Part shown: one piece after another, positions 26,706-35,163 of the stretch
Position numbering within the stretch: the first letter of the stretch is position 1
Layout of the letters: each line of letters starts with the position of its first letter
From: Limnohabitans sp. Rim47
GTDB lineage: Bacteria; Pseudomonadota; Gammaproteobacteria; Burkholderiales; Burkholderiaceae_C
Length of the DNA: 54,078 nt
Direction of reading: 5' to 3'
Assembly: GCF_001517545.1 (NCBI RefSeq)
Contig: NZ_FBYA01000005.1
Span: 2,095 to 56,172 of the forward strand
Translations under genes and position numbers: made by a program
Notes under the pieces: model-generated
The model's database searches: none
What the model saw: only the letters and a program-made list of their open reading frames with translations
What the model was told of the DNA's origin: nothing

Positions 26706-27595
26706 GCGTGCAGGCCTCCTTCATAGCCTTGTCCCAGCGCCAGCAGTTGCGGTGTTTCTATGACCGCGTTCAGACCGTCAAAATCGAGCATCTGGTCTTG
26801 CCATGGGCGTGTGGTCTGGTGCGTGTGCAAGCTGGCGTAATAGCCTTGCAGGGTGTGCAGGACCGCCCGCGCTGTGCCGCCCGGAAAGATCACGATCTTG
26901 AACCCGCGCCCGCCCAACTCGGCCGCGCTTTGCACCGGCGTCTTACCGCCTTCGACCATGTTGGCCAGCAGGGGCACGCGCTTGGCGAACTGGGCGCAAG
27001 CCCGGCTCATCTGCTCGTCCGAACGCAAGGCCTCAATGAACAGCGCATCCACACCGCATTCCAAATAACGCTCGGCCCGCTCCAACGCGGCGTCCAGCCC
27101 CTCGACCGCCACCGCATCGGTGCGCGCCAGGATCAAGGTATTTTTGTCCTGCCGGGCGTCGAGTGCGGCGCGCAGTTTGCCCTGCATCTCCGCCACCGGC
27201 ACCACGCCTTTGCCATCCAGGTGGCCACAGCGTTTGGGGAAAGTCTGGTCTTCGATCTGGATCATGGCGGCCCCGGCTCGCTCGAAGTCGCGCACCGTGC
27301 GTTGCGTGTTGAGCGCGTTGCCAAAGCCGGTGTCAGCGTCCACGATGACAGGAATGCTCACCCGGTCGGTGATGTGGGCCAGGGTCTGCGCCACCTCGGT
27401 GGCCGTGGTCAGACCGATGTCTGAGCGGCCCAAGCGCGTGTAGGCAATCGATGCGCCCGACAAGTACACCGCCTCAAAACCGGCCTGCTGCGCCACCAGT
27501 GCGGTGAGTGCGTCATACACACCAGGGGCCAGCAAGGCTTCGGTTTGTTGCAGGCGCTGGCCTAAGGTTTGGCTCGCGCGATGGGGCTGGCTCAT
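26702..27595 (-). CDS. PEP mutase/isocitrate lyase-superfamily C-C lyase
   Basis: A 297-residue TIM-barrel enzyme of the isocitrate lyase / 2-methylisocitrate lyase / PEP mutase superfamily. The metal-binding VDADTGFGNALN and IEDQTFPKRCGH motifs are clear. The cysteine in PKRCGH is the catalytic acid/base of the carbon-carbon lyases and is absent in phosphonate mutases, so it should cleave a 2-hydroxy or 2,3-substituted malate-type substrate, probably releasing pyruvate, glyoxylate or succinate. Together with the LeuCD-like dehydratase in the same operon it recalls the dimethylmalate dehydratase and dimethylmalate lyase pair of nicotinate fermentation. The start at 27595 overlaps the upstream gene stop by ATGA; an upstream in-frame start at 27691 lies inside that gene. 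Confidence 0.88.
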   Translation of the reverse strand: MSQPHRASQTLGQRLQQTEALLAPGVYDALTALVAQQAGFEAVYLSGASIAYTRLGRSDIGLTTATEVAQTLAHITDRVSIPVIVDADTGFGNALNTQRTVRDFERAGAAMIQIEDQTFPKRCGHLDGKGVVPVAEMQGKLRAALDARQDKNTLILARTDAVAVEGLDAALERAERYLECGVDALFIEALRSDEQMSRACAQFAKRVPLLANMVEGGKTPVQSAAELGGRGFKIVIFPGGTARAVLHTLQGYYASLHTHQTTRPWQDQMLDFDGLNAVIETPQLLALGQGYEGGLHA

Positions 27596-28995
27596 GGTGC
27601 CGAATCCTTTAAAAGTTGTTCTACCGTGTGTGCCGCGATGTGCCCGCCCGCGATGGCGCTGAGCAGGCCGTTGCCCGACAAATAGCCCCACACCGCTTGG
27701 CCCGACACTCCTCTTGCTGCACCGCCTGCAGCCAGCAAATTGGGCAAGGGCGTGCCGTCCTCGCGCAGCACGCGGGCTTGCGCATCAATGTCCAGCCCGC
27801 CTTGGGTGTGGAACAAAGCGCCTGTCACCTTGATGGCATGGAACGGGGCTTGGAGTGCGCGGTTGAAATGCCGCCCCGTGACCGGATCGGTGCCAGACTG
27901 CACCGCATTCAAAGTGGCTTGCAAGGCTTCATGCGGGCAGCCAATGAGCCGTGCCAGTGCCGCCGCATCAGCGGCGTGTAGCACCGCGCCCGCGCCTTGC
28001 GCAGCCACAAAATCAGGGAACTCTTGAGCAAAAGCCAAGAGCGTATCGTCAAACACATTCCAGGCCACGCCACCCGGCTGCGCCAGCACATGCACCGCTG
28101 CTTCCGAATAGCCTTGGGTTTCGTCGTGAAAGCGTTCGCCTTTGGCGTTGATCTGCACGCCACCTTCCATCATCAGCGCCCACGAAATCAAAGCACCTTG
28201 CGGCACCGCCCATGAGCCGTGGCCCTGGTACGCACCCAGATCGGCCAGACGCGCGCCGAGTTGTTGACCCCAAACGATGGCACTGCCATCGTTGCCCACA
28301 TGGCCGGCATAAGTGGCCTCGGCCATCTCGGGCAGCAGGTTTTTGACCATGGTCGTGGCCCCACCAAATCCGTTGCAGGCCAGCAGCACCGCATCGCAGC
28401 GGATGCGCTCAGTTTGCCCGTCTGGGCGCACAAAACCCACACCGTGAAGGCGCTGCGCGTCGTCGGCCCACAGCTCGGTCACCTGCGCCTGCGTGAGCAC
28501 CAGCACGCCTGCTGCGTCAGCTGCGGCTTGCAGGCGGCTCATCAAGCCAGCCCCGGTTTTTTCGGGCACAGCGTGCATGCGGTGGGCACTGTGGCCGGGG
28601 TACAAAAAGTTGTCCAACACCTGCCAGGGCAGACCGTGGTGGACAGCCAAGGCGTCCAAGGCCGGACCGATGCTTTGGGCATAGGCCTGCACCAGATGCG
28701 GCGCGGCCTGGCCGTGGGCTTTGGCTTGGATGTCGTCAGCAAACAACGCCACGCTGTCGGTGATGCCCTGCGCCTGTTGCGCCAGCGTGCCCGGCGCGGG
28801 CACAAAGCCCGACGACAAAGCCGTGGAGCCTGCCGCAAACGCATCGCGCTCCAACACCACGCACGCCACACCCAGCCGGTGCAAGGCCAGCGCCGCCGTC
28901 AGGCCGCAAGCGCCTGCGCCCACGATCACCATCGGTGTGTGATCGTCGGTCTGCAACTCGTTAGCAGAACAAACTTGAGGCCAAGGTGCGCTCAT
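27592..28995 (-). CDS. FAD-dependent oxidoreductase of the fumarate reductase/3-ketosteroid dehydrogenase type
   Basis: Flavoprotein of 467 residues (FAD_binding_2 fold). The N-terminal FAD motif is VIVGAGACGLTAALAL near residues 23-38; the following ALSSGFVPAPGT fits the flavin pocket. Towards the C-terminus a LFHTQGGLDIDAQARVL segment precedes NLLAAGGAARGVSGQAVWGYLSG-type sequence, the flavin-tail binding part of this family. It could reduce or oxidise a carbon-carbon double bond next to a carboxylate, as in fumarate reductase, urocanate reductase or tricarballylate dehydrogenase. No signal peptide or heme motif is present, so it is probably cytoplasmic. It starts 4 bp after the isochorismatase-like gene and overlaps the lyase gene. 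Confidence 0.85.
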   Translation of the reverse strand: MSAPWPQVCSANELQTDDHTPMVIVGAGACGLTAALALHRLGVACVVLERDAFAAGSTALSSGFVPAPGTLAQQAQGITDSVALFADDIQAKAHGQAAPHLVQAYAQSIGPALDALAVHHGLPWQVLDNFLYPGHSAHRMHAVPEKTGAGLMSRLQAAADAAGVLVLTQAQVTELWADDAQRLHGVGFVRPDGQTERIRCDAVLLACNGFGGATTMVKNLLPEMAEATYAGHVGNDGSAIVWGQQLGARLADLGAYQGHGSWAVPQGALISWALMMEGGVQINAKGERFHDETQGYSEAAVHVLAQPGGVAWNVFDDTLLAFAQEFPDFVAAQGAGAVLHAADAAALARLIGCPHEALQATLNAVQSGTDPVTGRHFNRALQAPFHAIKVTGALFHTQGGLDIDAQARVLREDGTPLPNLLAAGGAARGVSGQAVWGYLSGNGLLSAIAGGHIAAHTVEQLLKDSAP

Positions 28996-28999
28996 GGCT

Positions 29000-29614
29000 T
29001 CAGCCCAGTTGTTTCAAAAAGGTGGCGCTGTCTATGACCTCGGCCACCGAGGCCATGTCGGCCAGCGCAGCCTGATGCGCGGCTTCGCTGAAGGCCGCGC
29101 AGCCGTCCGACAAGACAATGACGTGGTAGTCGCGCACATGGGCATCGCGCACCGTGCTGGCCACACCGCCGTTGGTCACGATGCCGCAGACCACCAGCGT
29201 GTCGATGCCCGATTTCTTGAGCACCCAGTCGAGCTGCGTGTTGAAAAAGGCCGAGTACGCCACCTTGAACACCGACACATCGACCACCGGCGCAAGCAAG
29301 TCCACATTGGCCTGGCCCCGGCTGCCGGGCGCGAAATCGCCCTTGCGCAAAAACGGGCGGCGCTCTTTGAGGTGCGCCGAAATCATGGGCTCACCATGCG
29401 CATCGGGCCAAAGCGTGAACAGGCTGGCGGTGACCAAGCCGCCGCGGGCTTTGATGGCGCGCGCCACCGGGGCCATTCGCTCGGGCAACTTCACGGCTTC
29501 GGCACTCAAGGTGTTGCCCCGGGCATAAGCCCCATCGGGGGCCAAAAAATCGTTTTGCAGGTCGACGATAACCATGCCCATGTTCTTGCCCAATTTTGCG
29601 TTCTTCAAGTTCAT
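29000..29614 (-). CDS. Isochorismatase-like hydrolase lacking the nucleophile cysteine
   Basis: A 204-residue protein of the isochorismatase/cysteine hydrolase superfamily, which includes nicotinamidase, maleamate amidase and ureidoacrylate amidase. The catalytic Asp is seen in MVIVDLQNDFL and the Lys in VSVFKVAYSAFF. The cis-peptide/nucleophile region reads VVCGIVTNGGVASTVRDA, where active amidases have TNxCV; the nucleophile Cys is therefore a Gly here. The Cys in VVCG lies six residues earlier and is not in the normal position. The protein may be a non-hydrolytic member such as a true isochorismatase-type enzyme, or use another residue. It overlaps hyuA by 4 bp (ATGA). Confidence 0.87.
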   Translation of the reverse strand: MNLKNAKLGKNMGMVIVDLQNDFLAPDGAYARGNTLSAEAVKLPERMAPVARAIKARGGLVTASLFTLWPDAHGEPMISAHLKERRPFLRKGDFAPGSRGQANVDLLAPVVDVSVFKVAYSAFFNTQLDWVLKKSGIDTLVVCGIVTNGGVASTVRDAHVRDYHVIVLSDGCAAFSEAAHQAALADMASVAEVIDSATFLKQLG

Positions 29615-31683
29615 GCAGTGCGCTCCACCAAGAGGTTGCCCAGCTTGTCGACCCGGCCTTCAAAGCCAGGTTCGAGCCACACCGTGGTGTCGGGCTGCTC
29701 CAGAATGGCAGGGCCTTGCACCACGGTGCCCACGGGCAAGCTCAGGCGCTCGTAGCGCTGCGCCGTCCACCATTGGCCTTGGTGATAGACCTGCTGCGCG
29801 CCCACCGGGGCCGTGCGGCCCTCACCTTGGGGGGCCAGCACCGCCAGATCAAACTTGGGACGCCGTCCGATGCGGGCATAACGCAGGTTCATCACGCGGA
29901 TCACCGGGCCTTGCAGCACGCGGCCAAAGGCGTGCTGATAAGCCGCTTCAAACGCGGCCAGCAAACCCGCTGCATTCAATTGCTCACGCTTCAAAGGCAC
30001 TTGCAGCGTGTGCGTCTGGCCCATGTAGAGCATGTCAAAGCTGATGACTTCGTCCACGCGCACAAAGTGAACACCGGCAGAATCCAGGCGCAGCTGGCAG
30101 GCTTGCGCCAGGCTGTCGATGCGTTGCAACAAGCCGGACCAAGCCACATCGACCAAAGCCACGTTCAGGGTTTGCACCGCGTCATGGCGCATGTCGGCCA
30201 TCACGCAACCCAGCGCCGAAGTAACACCCGGGTAACGTGGCACGATGCCAGTGGTCACACCCACCTCACGCATCATGGCGCACACATGCAGACCGCCACC
30301 GCCGCCAAACGGCATGTAGGCAAACTGGCGCGGATCGTGTCCGCGCTCGATCGACACCACGCGGATTGCACCGGCCATGTGGGCATTGGCCACCGTCAAA
30401 ATCGCCTCGGCCGCGGCCAGCGCCGTCAGGCCCAAAGGCTCGGCCACATGCTGGGCAATCGCTTGTTCAGACAAACCCGAATCCAACTTTTGCAACAAGC
30501 CGCCACCCAAAGGCCGGTCGGCCGCGATGCGGCCCAGCAGCACATTGGCATCGGTCACGGTCGGGCGGGTGTTGCCGCGCCCATAGCAGGCCGGGCCGGG
30601 AATGCTGCCCGCCGACTCAGGGCCGACCTGCAACATGCCACCCGCATCGACCGAAGCAATCGAGCCGCCACCGGCACCGATGGTCTCGATCTGGATCATG
30701 GGCGAACGCACAACCAAGCCAAATTCGATGGACGTTTGCGCGGCCAGTGCAGCCTCGCCGCCCGCCACCAGCGACACGTCGAACGAGGTGCCGCCAATGT
30801 CGCCGGTGATGACATTCTCAAAACCCGACGCCCGGGCGATTTCGGCGCAGGCCATCACGCCCGCCGCCGGGCCCGACAGCGCTGTGCGCACCGGCACATC
30901 GCACGCGGTCTGGCGCGACATCACGCCGCCATTGCTTTGCACAATCAGCAACTCACCGCCAAAGCCCTGGGCCCGCAGATCACCGTCCAGCCGCTGCAAA
31001 TAGCTGCCCACCACGGGCTGCAAGGCGGCGTTGAGTGTGGCCGTGGAGCAGCGCTCGAACTCGCGAATTTCGGGCAGCACTTCACTGGCCGCCGTCACGT
31101 AACTGTTGGGCCAGATCTCGCGCACGGCGGCCACGGCCGCTTGTTCGTTGCTGGGGTTGGCGTAGGCGTGCACAAAGAACACGCACACCGCCTCGCACCC
31201 TTCGGCCAGCAGGGCGCGGGCCTGTTCGCGCACTTGGGTTAAGTCGACCGCCGTGTGCAACTGCCCATCGGCCAACACACGCTCGTCCACCTCCAGACGC
31301 CAGGCGCGGGTCACCACCGGGGTATAGCTGCCGCGCAGGCCCCAAGTTTGCGGACGGTCGCGCCGACGCATCTCCAACACATCGCGAAAACCACGTGTGG
31401 TGATGATGCCAGTGCGGGCGATCTTGCGCTCCAGCAAGGCATTGGTGCCCACCGTGGTGCCGTGCACGATGGTGGCGATGTCTTTGGCTCCATCAGCCCC
31501 GGTGTTGCCGGTCACTTTGGCAATCCCGTTCATGAAGCCCCGGGCTTCTTCGCCCCGGGTCGATGGCACCTTGACGATGCGGGCCTGGCCTGTTTTCTCA
31601 TCCAGCACAAACAGGTCGGTGAAGGTGCCGCCCACGTCCACGCCGACCACCCAGTGGGGCAGGCTCACTGATTGCTCGCTCAT
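29611..31683 (-). CDS. hyuA: Hydantoinase/oxoprolinase family subunit A (HyuA-like)
   Basis: A 690-residue member of the N-methylhydantoinase A / 5-oxoprolinase / acetone carboxylase-beta family. The actin-like ATPase phosphate loop VVGVDVGGTFTDLFVLDE is at the N-terminus, then IVHGTTVGTNALLER, the second phosphate site TGDIGGTSFDVSLV and GAGGGSIASVDAGG, with GPACYGRG following. The family uses ATP either to open cyclic amides or lactams (hydantoin, 5-oxoproline) or to carboxylate ketones. It acts with the HyuB-like protein encoded directly upstream; the genes overlap by 4 bp. The substrate cannot be predicted; the operon context (amidase-like, decarboxylase, ring hydroxylase) would suit cleavage of a cyclic amide or imide. 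Confidence 0.9.
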   Translation of the reverse strand: MSEQSVSLPHWVVGVDVGGTFTDLFVLDEKTGQARIVKVPSTRGEEARGFMNGIAKVTGNTGADGAKDIATIVHGTTVGTNALLERKIARTGIITTRGFRDVLEMRRRDRPQTWGLRGSYTPVVTRAWRLEVDERVLADGQLHTAVDLTQVREQARALLAEGCEAVCVFFVHAYANPSNEQAAVAAVREIWPNSYVTAASEVLPEIREFERCSTATLNAALQPVVGSYLQRLDGDLRAQGFGGELLIVQSNGGVMSRQTACDVPVRTALSGPAAGVMACAEIARASGFENVITGDIGGTSFDVSLVAGGEAALAAQTSIEFGLVVRSPMIQIETIGAGGGSIASVDAGGMLQVGPESAGSIPGPACYGRGNTRPTVTDANVLLGRIAADRPLGGGLLQKLDSGLSEQAIAQHVAEPLGLTALAAAEAILTVANAHMAGAIRVVSIERGHDPRQFAYMPFGGGGGLHVCAMMREVGVTTGIVPRYPGVTSALGCVMADMRHDAVQTLNVALVDVAWSGLLQRIDSLAQACQLRLDSAGVHFVRVDEVISFDMLYMGQTHTLQVPLKREQLNAAGLLAAFEAAYQHAFGRVLQGPVIRVMNLRYARIGRRPKFDLAVLAPQGEGRTAPVGAQQVYHQGQWWTAQRYERLSLPVGTVVQGPAILEQPDTTVWLEPGFEGRVDKLGNLLVERTA

Positions 31684-33380
31684 GCTTGTTCCTTGTGTTC
31701 CTGGAGATAGCCCAGTGCCGCATCGTTCTCACGGTCCTGCACAGAGCGGTCTGCCGGCTTTCCCCAGCCTCCACCGCCCGGCGTTTGCAGGCGCACACGG
31801 TCGCCCTTCTTCAATTGGATGCCGAGCATCTTGGACACCATGGATGGCGTCTTCCATTCGCCGTTCTGGCAGTACTCAAACACATTGGGCAGTGCAGGCT
31901 GGCCGCCGTGGATGCCCTTGGGGGCCGACTTGCCGCGCTCGCCAAAAATGAAGGCCTCAGCGCTGTCTTCGAGCAACTCGATCTCGTAAATCGCCCCCAG
32001 ACCGCCCCGGTGCTGGCCATCACCACCCGAGCCGGGGCGCAAGGCCCATTGGGTGAAGCGCACCGGGTAGGCCGCTTCCAGAATCTCCATGGGTGGAATC
32101 GTGGCGGTCGAAATCGGGGCGTTGCCGTGCGACAAGCCATCGCCATCGGAATGACCACCATGGCCGCCACCAAAAAAGCTGAACATCACCCAGCGCTGAC
32201 CCTTGCGCTTGTCGTCGGTGCGGTGGCCCGCGATCGACAAGGCGTTAATGGTGCCGTAGGCATGGGCCACGGCCCGCTGCGGGTCGGCCAGCGCAGTGGC
32301 ACTGAAGATCACGTCGATCATGCGCAAGATGGTTTCGGTGTAGCCGCCCACGGGGCGTGGGCGCGAGGCGCTGATGACCAAACCATCGGGAATCACAAAA
32401 TCCACCGCATCGAGCACGCCCGCGTTGGCGGGCACATCGGGAAATACATGCTTCAAAGCCACATAGCATGCGGCTACCGCCGTGGCCCGCGAGATGTTCA
32501 CGGGCCCTGCGCACTGCGCTGAGGTGCGCGAAAAGTCCAGCGTCAGCCGGTCGCCGGCCACCGTCATGTCCAGCGCAATCGTCAGCAGTTCGTCTTTTAC
32601 GCCGTCGTTGTCCAACACGTCTTCAAAGCTGTAGCAGCCATCGGGCAGGCTGCCGATGTGTGAGCGCATGAGGCGCACAGCGCGGCTGCGCAGCTCTATC
32701 AGGGCCTGAGCCACTTTGGCGTCGCTGTATTCGTCGAGCAAACCGTCCAGCCGCCGTGCGCCCAACTCGAGTGCAGCCAACTGGCCATTCAGGTCGCCCC
32801 ACAGGCTGTCGGGCAGACGCGTATTGGCCCGCAAGATGGCCAAGACATCCTCGTCCAGTACACCGGCCCGCAAAATGCGCACCGGAGGAATTTGCACCGC
32901 TTCTTGCCAGCATTCGGTCGCGGCCGGGTTGTAGTTGCCGGGCACCGCGCCGCCCACGTCGTGCCAGTGCGCGGCAGATGCCAAAAAGCAATACAGCTGC
33001 CCGTTGCGAAAGCAGGGTTTCACCAGTTTGAAGTCGTTGGCGTGGGTGCCGCCCTCGTACGGATCATTGAACAGCCACACATCGCCAGGCTGCATGCCGC
33101 CACGCTCTGCGGCCACGCGCATGGCCGCTCGCACAGCAAAGGCCATCGCCCCCACAAACACCGGCAAGCCCGACTTGCCCTGAATCAGGGTATCGCCCGT
33201 TTGCGCATCGTAAAGGCCGTGGCAGGCATCGTGTGCCTCGGCAATGATGGGGTTGAAGGCGCTGCGGTACAACGTCGCGTCCATCTCGTCGGCGATTTGC
33301 TCCAAGCGACCGCGCAATACGGCCAAAGTGACCGGGTCCATGGCGGCCGGGGTTTGTGAAACTGAAGCCATCGGGTTCAT
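31680..33380 (-). CDS. hyuB: Hydantoinase/oxoprolinase family subunit B (HyuB-like)
   Basis: A 566-residue partner of HyuA (N-methylhydantoinase B / acetone carboxylase-alpha family). Family marks include MDPVTLAVLRGRLEQIADEM near the start, FNPIIAEAHDACHGLYD, MQPGDVWLFNDPYEGGTHANDF (a metal or substrate site), SAAHWHDVGGAVPGNYNP and the C-terminal LRPGSGGDGQHRGGLGAIYE with QTPGGGGWGKP. The ATG at 33380 overlaps the upstream stop as ATGA, as at other junctions of this operon; a second ATG at 33371 has a better-placed AAGGA and is an alternative. A frame extension to 33470 is unlikely because it overlaps the dehydratase gene. Confidence 0.9.
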   Translation of the reverse strand: MNPMASVSQTPAAMDPVTLAVLRGRLEQIADEMDATLYRSAFNPIIAEAHDACHGLYDAQTGDTLIQGKSGLPVFVGAMAFAVRAAMRVAAERGGMQPGDVWLFNDPYEGGTHANDFKLVKPCFRNGQLYCFLASAAHWHDVGGAVPGNYNPAATECWQEAVQIPPVRILRAGVLDEDVLAILRANTRLPDSLWGDLNGQLAALELGARRLDGLLDEYSDAKVAQALIELRSRAVRLMRSHIGSLPDGCYSFEDVLDNDGVKDELLTIALDMTVAGDRLTLDFSRTSAQCAGPVNISRATAVAACYVALKHVFPDVPANAGVLDAVDFVIPDGLVISASRPRPVGGYTETILRMIDVIFSATALADPQRAVAHAYGTINALSIAGHRTDDKRKGQRWVMFSFFGGGHGGHSDGDGLSHGNAPISTATIPPMEILEAAYPVRFTQWALRPGSGGDGQHRGGLGAIYEIELLEDSAEAFIFGERGKSAPKGIHGGQPALPNVFEYCQNGEWKTPSMVSKMLGIQLKKGDRVRLQTPGGGGWGKPADRSVQDRENDAALGYLQEHKEQA

Positions 33381-33880
33381 CCTTGCTTTCTTTTTTTGAG
33401 CAGGGGCAACAAGCCACCCGCGTCGACCATGTCCATCAAAAATCCGGGAATCGGCGCACAGGCGAGACATTGACCGTTGGGTCGCACCACACAGGGCGTG
33501 TCGCCTTCAAACTGCAACGCCACTCGCTCTCCCTCTTCGATTTTTAAGGCCTCCGGGCAGGTCAGCAGCATCAAACCGAGGTTGAAGGCGTTGCGAAAAT
33601 ACAGACCGCTGTAAGACGGTGCAATCACCGCTGCCAGGCCCAGATACCGCAGCACACCAGCCGCCTGTTCACGCGATGAGCCGATGCCAAAGTTGGCACC
33701 GGCCACGATCACATCACCCTCGTGCACGCCAGAGGCAAAGTCGCTGCGCACCGCTTCCAAACAATGCCAGCCGATCACTTCGAGGCCATGCTTCATGTAG
33801 GCGCCGGGGGCCAAGGCATCGGTGTCCACGTCGGCACCCAAGCGCCACACACGGGCGTTTTGAAAGGTTCGTTTGTTCAT
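33377..33880 (-). CDS. Aconitase-family dehydratase small subunit (LeuD-like)
   Basis: A 167-residue swivel domain subunit. Recognisable features are DVDTDALAPGAYMKHG (matching the family DNIDTDxI(I/L)P), VIVAGANFGIGSSREQA (the conserved FGxGSSRE loop) and LGLAAVIAPSYSGLYFRNAFN. With the large subunit just upstream it forms a hydro-lyase that adds water to, or removes it from, an unsaturated dicarboxylate. Known two-subunit relatives are 3-isopropylmalate dehydratase, dimethylmalate dehydratase and maleate/citraconate hydratase. Placement in a catabolic unit, away from leuB and leuA, argues against a leucine role. The ATG at 33880 overlaps the large-subunit stop by 4 bp. Confidence 0.9.
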   Translation of the reverse strand: MNKRTFQNARVWRLGADVDTDALAPGAYMKHGLEVIGWHCLEAVRSDFASGVHEGDVIVAGANFGIGSSREQAAGVLRYLGLAAVIAPSYSGLYFRNAFNLGLMLLTCPEALKIEEGERVALQFEGDTPCVVRPNGQCLACAPIPGFLMDMVDAGGLLPLLKKRKQG

Positions 33881-35163
33881 GCCAGAAAATCCCGTGCATC
33901 GCTGATGCGCCCGCGCAAAGCCGAGGCCGCCACCGTGTAAGGCGAGGCCAGGTACACGTTCACGCTGGCCGGGCCCATGCGGCCCTTGAAGTTGCGGGCA
34001 GTGGTCGAAATCACCGTGGCCCCTTCGGGGAAAGTCGCGCCATAGCCCGCGCATGCGCCGCAGCTGTTGGGCAGCACCGTAGCTCCCGCATCTTGCAAAA
34101 TTTGCATCACCCCTTCTTGCGTGGCCTGCGCTTGTTCACGGGCACTGGCAGGGGCCACCATGAGTTGCACCCCCGCAGCAACCCGTTGACCCTTGAGCAC
34201 CGAAGCGGCAGCCCTCAAGTCTTCGAGCTTGGCCCCGGTGCAGGCACCGATGTAGGCAATGTGGGGGGACACATCGGCAAAGTCGCCCACATCCCGCGTG
34301 TTGGCCGGGCTGTGCGGCGCGGCCACCTGGGGGTTGAGGGCGCTGGCATCAAAGTTTTGCTGCTCACACTCGGCGTTCTCGTCGGTAAACCACTGCTCGG
34401 CACCGGCCAATTTTTCAGGGGCAACACCGATGCTGCGCAGATGGCTCAAGGTGGTCTCGTCGGCCGCGATCAGGCCCGCTTGCGCGCCCATCTCGGCGCT
34501 CATATTGGACAAGGTCATGCGCTCGGCCATGGACAAGGCTTGCACGGCTGTGCCGGCAAACTCAACGGCTTGGTATTGACCCCCATTCATGCCAAAGCGG
34601 CCGATCATGTGCAACATCATGTCCTTGGCCGACACGCCGGCCTGCAAGCGACCAGACCAGTGCATGCGCAAGGTGCGCGGCACCTGAACCCAAATCTGGC
34701 CCGTAACGCACACGCCCAGCATTTCAGTCGCGCCAATGCCGAACATGTAGCAACCAAAGGCACCGCCCGTGGGTGAATGCGAGTCGCCGCCCACGCAAAA
34801 CATGCCTGGCTTCAAATGCCCCCGCTCGGGCAGCACCACATGGCAAATGCCCTCACTGTCAATGACGTGCGGCAACTTCCATTGTTTGGCTGTGTCACGC
34901 GCAATCTGCACGATTTGCTGCGCGTCGGCGTCTTGTGCCGGCACATAGTGGTCCAGCACCAGAACCACCTTTTGGGTGTCCCAAATCTGCGCACCCAGCT
35001 CGTCGAGCATGGGTTTCAAGCGGCGCGGCCCAGACGAATCGTGGAACATGGCCAGGTCGACATTGCAGGTGACCACCTCCCCCACAGCCACATGGCTGCG
35101 CCCTGCGGCGCGTGCAATGAGTTTTTGTGCCAGCGTTTGCGGTTGGGACATATTCGTGCTCAT
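33877..35163 (-). CDS. Aconitase-family dehydratase large subunit (LeuC-like)
   Basis: A 428-residue [4Fe-4S] hydro-lyase subunit. Near the N-terminus AVGEVVTCNVDLAMFHDSSGP fits the substrate region, with FCVGGDSHSPTGGAFGCYMFGIGATEM as the central family motif. The cluster ligands are the cysteine in IGACTGAKLEDL and the pair in LPNSCGACAGYG. LeuC of leucine synthesis has about 465 residues, so this belongs to the shorter, archaeal-like/degradative branch, which includes homoaconitase, dimethylmalate dehydratase and maleate hydratase types. It begins in a 4-bp overlap with the Bug gene upstream. I infer hydration of a maleate- or citraconate-like intermediate to feed the downstream lyase. Confidence 0.9.
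   Translation of the reverse strand: MSTNMSQPQTLAQKLIARAAGRSHVAVGEVVTCNVDLAMFHDSSGPRRLKPMLDELGAQIWDTQKVVLVLDHYVPAQDADAQQIVQIARDTAKQWKLPHVIDSEGICHVVLPERGHLKPGMFCVGGDSHSPTGGAFGCYMFGIGATEMLGVCVTGQIWVQVPRTLRMHWSGRLQAGVSAKDMMLHMIGRFGMNGGQYQAVEFAGTAVQALSMAERMTLSNMSAEMGAQAGLIAADETTLSHLRSIGVAPEKLAGAEQWFTDENAECEQQNFDASALNPQVAAPHSPANTRDVGDFADVSPHIAYIGACTGAKLEDLRAAASVLKGQRVAAGVQLMVAPASAREQAQATQEGVMQILQDAGATVLPNSCGACAGYGATFPEGATVISTTARNFKGRMGPASVNVYLASPYTVAASALRGRISDARDFLA

Noticed and set aside
26702..27595. PEP mutase / phosphonate metabolism role
   Set aside because: The PKRCGH motif carries the lyase cysteine; phosphonate mutases lack it, and no phosphonate genes are nearby.
29596..31242. 548-residue open frame opposite hyuA
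   Set aside because: It is a long His/Arg/Ala-rich shadow on the opposite strand of a gene with clear ATPase motifs; it has no family signature.
33377..35163. Assignment as leucine biosynthesis leuC/leuD
   Set aside because: leuA and leuB are absent, the large subunit is short, and the genes are embedded in a catabolic operon.
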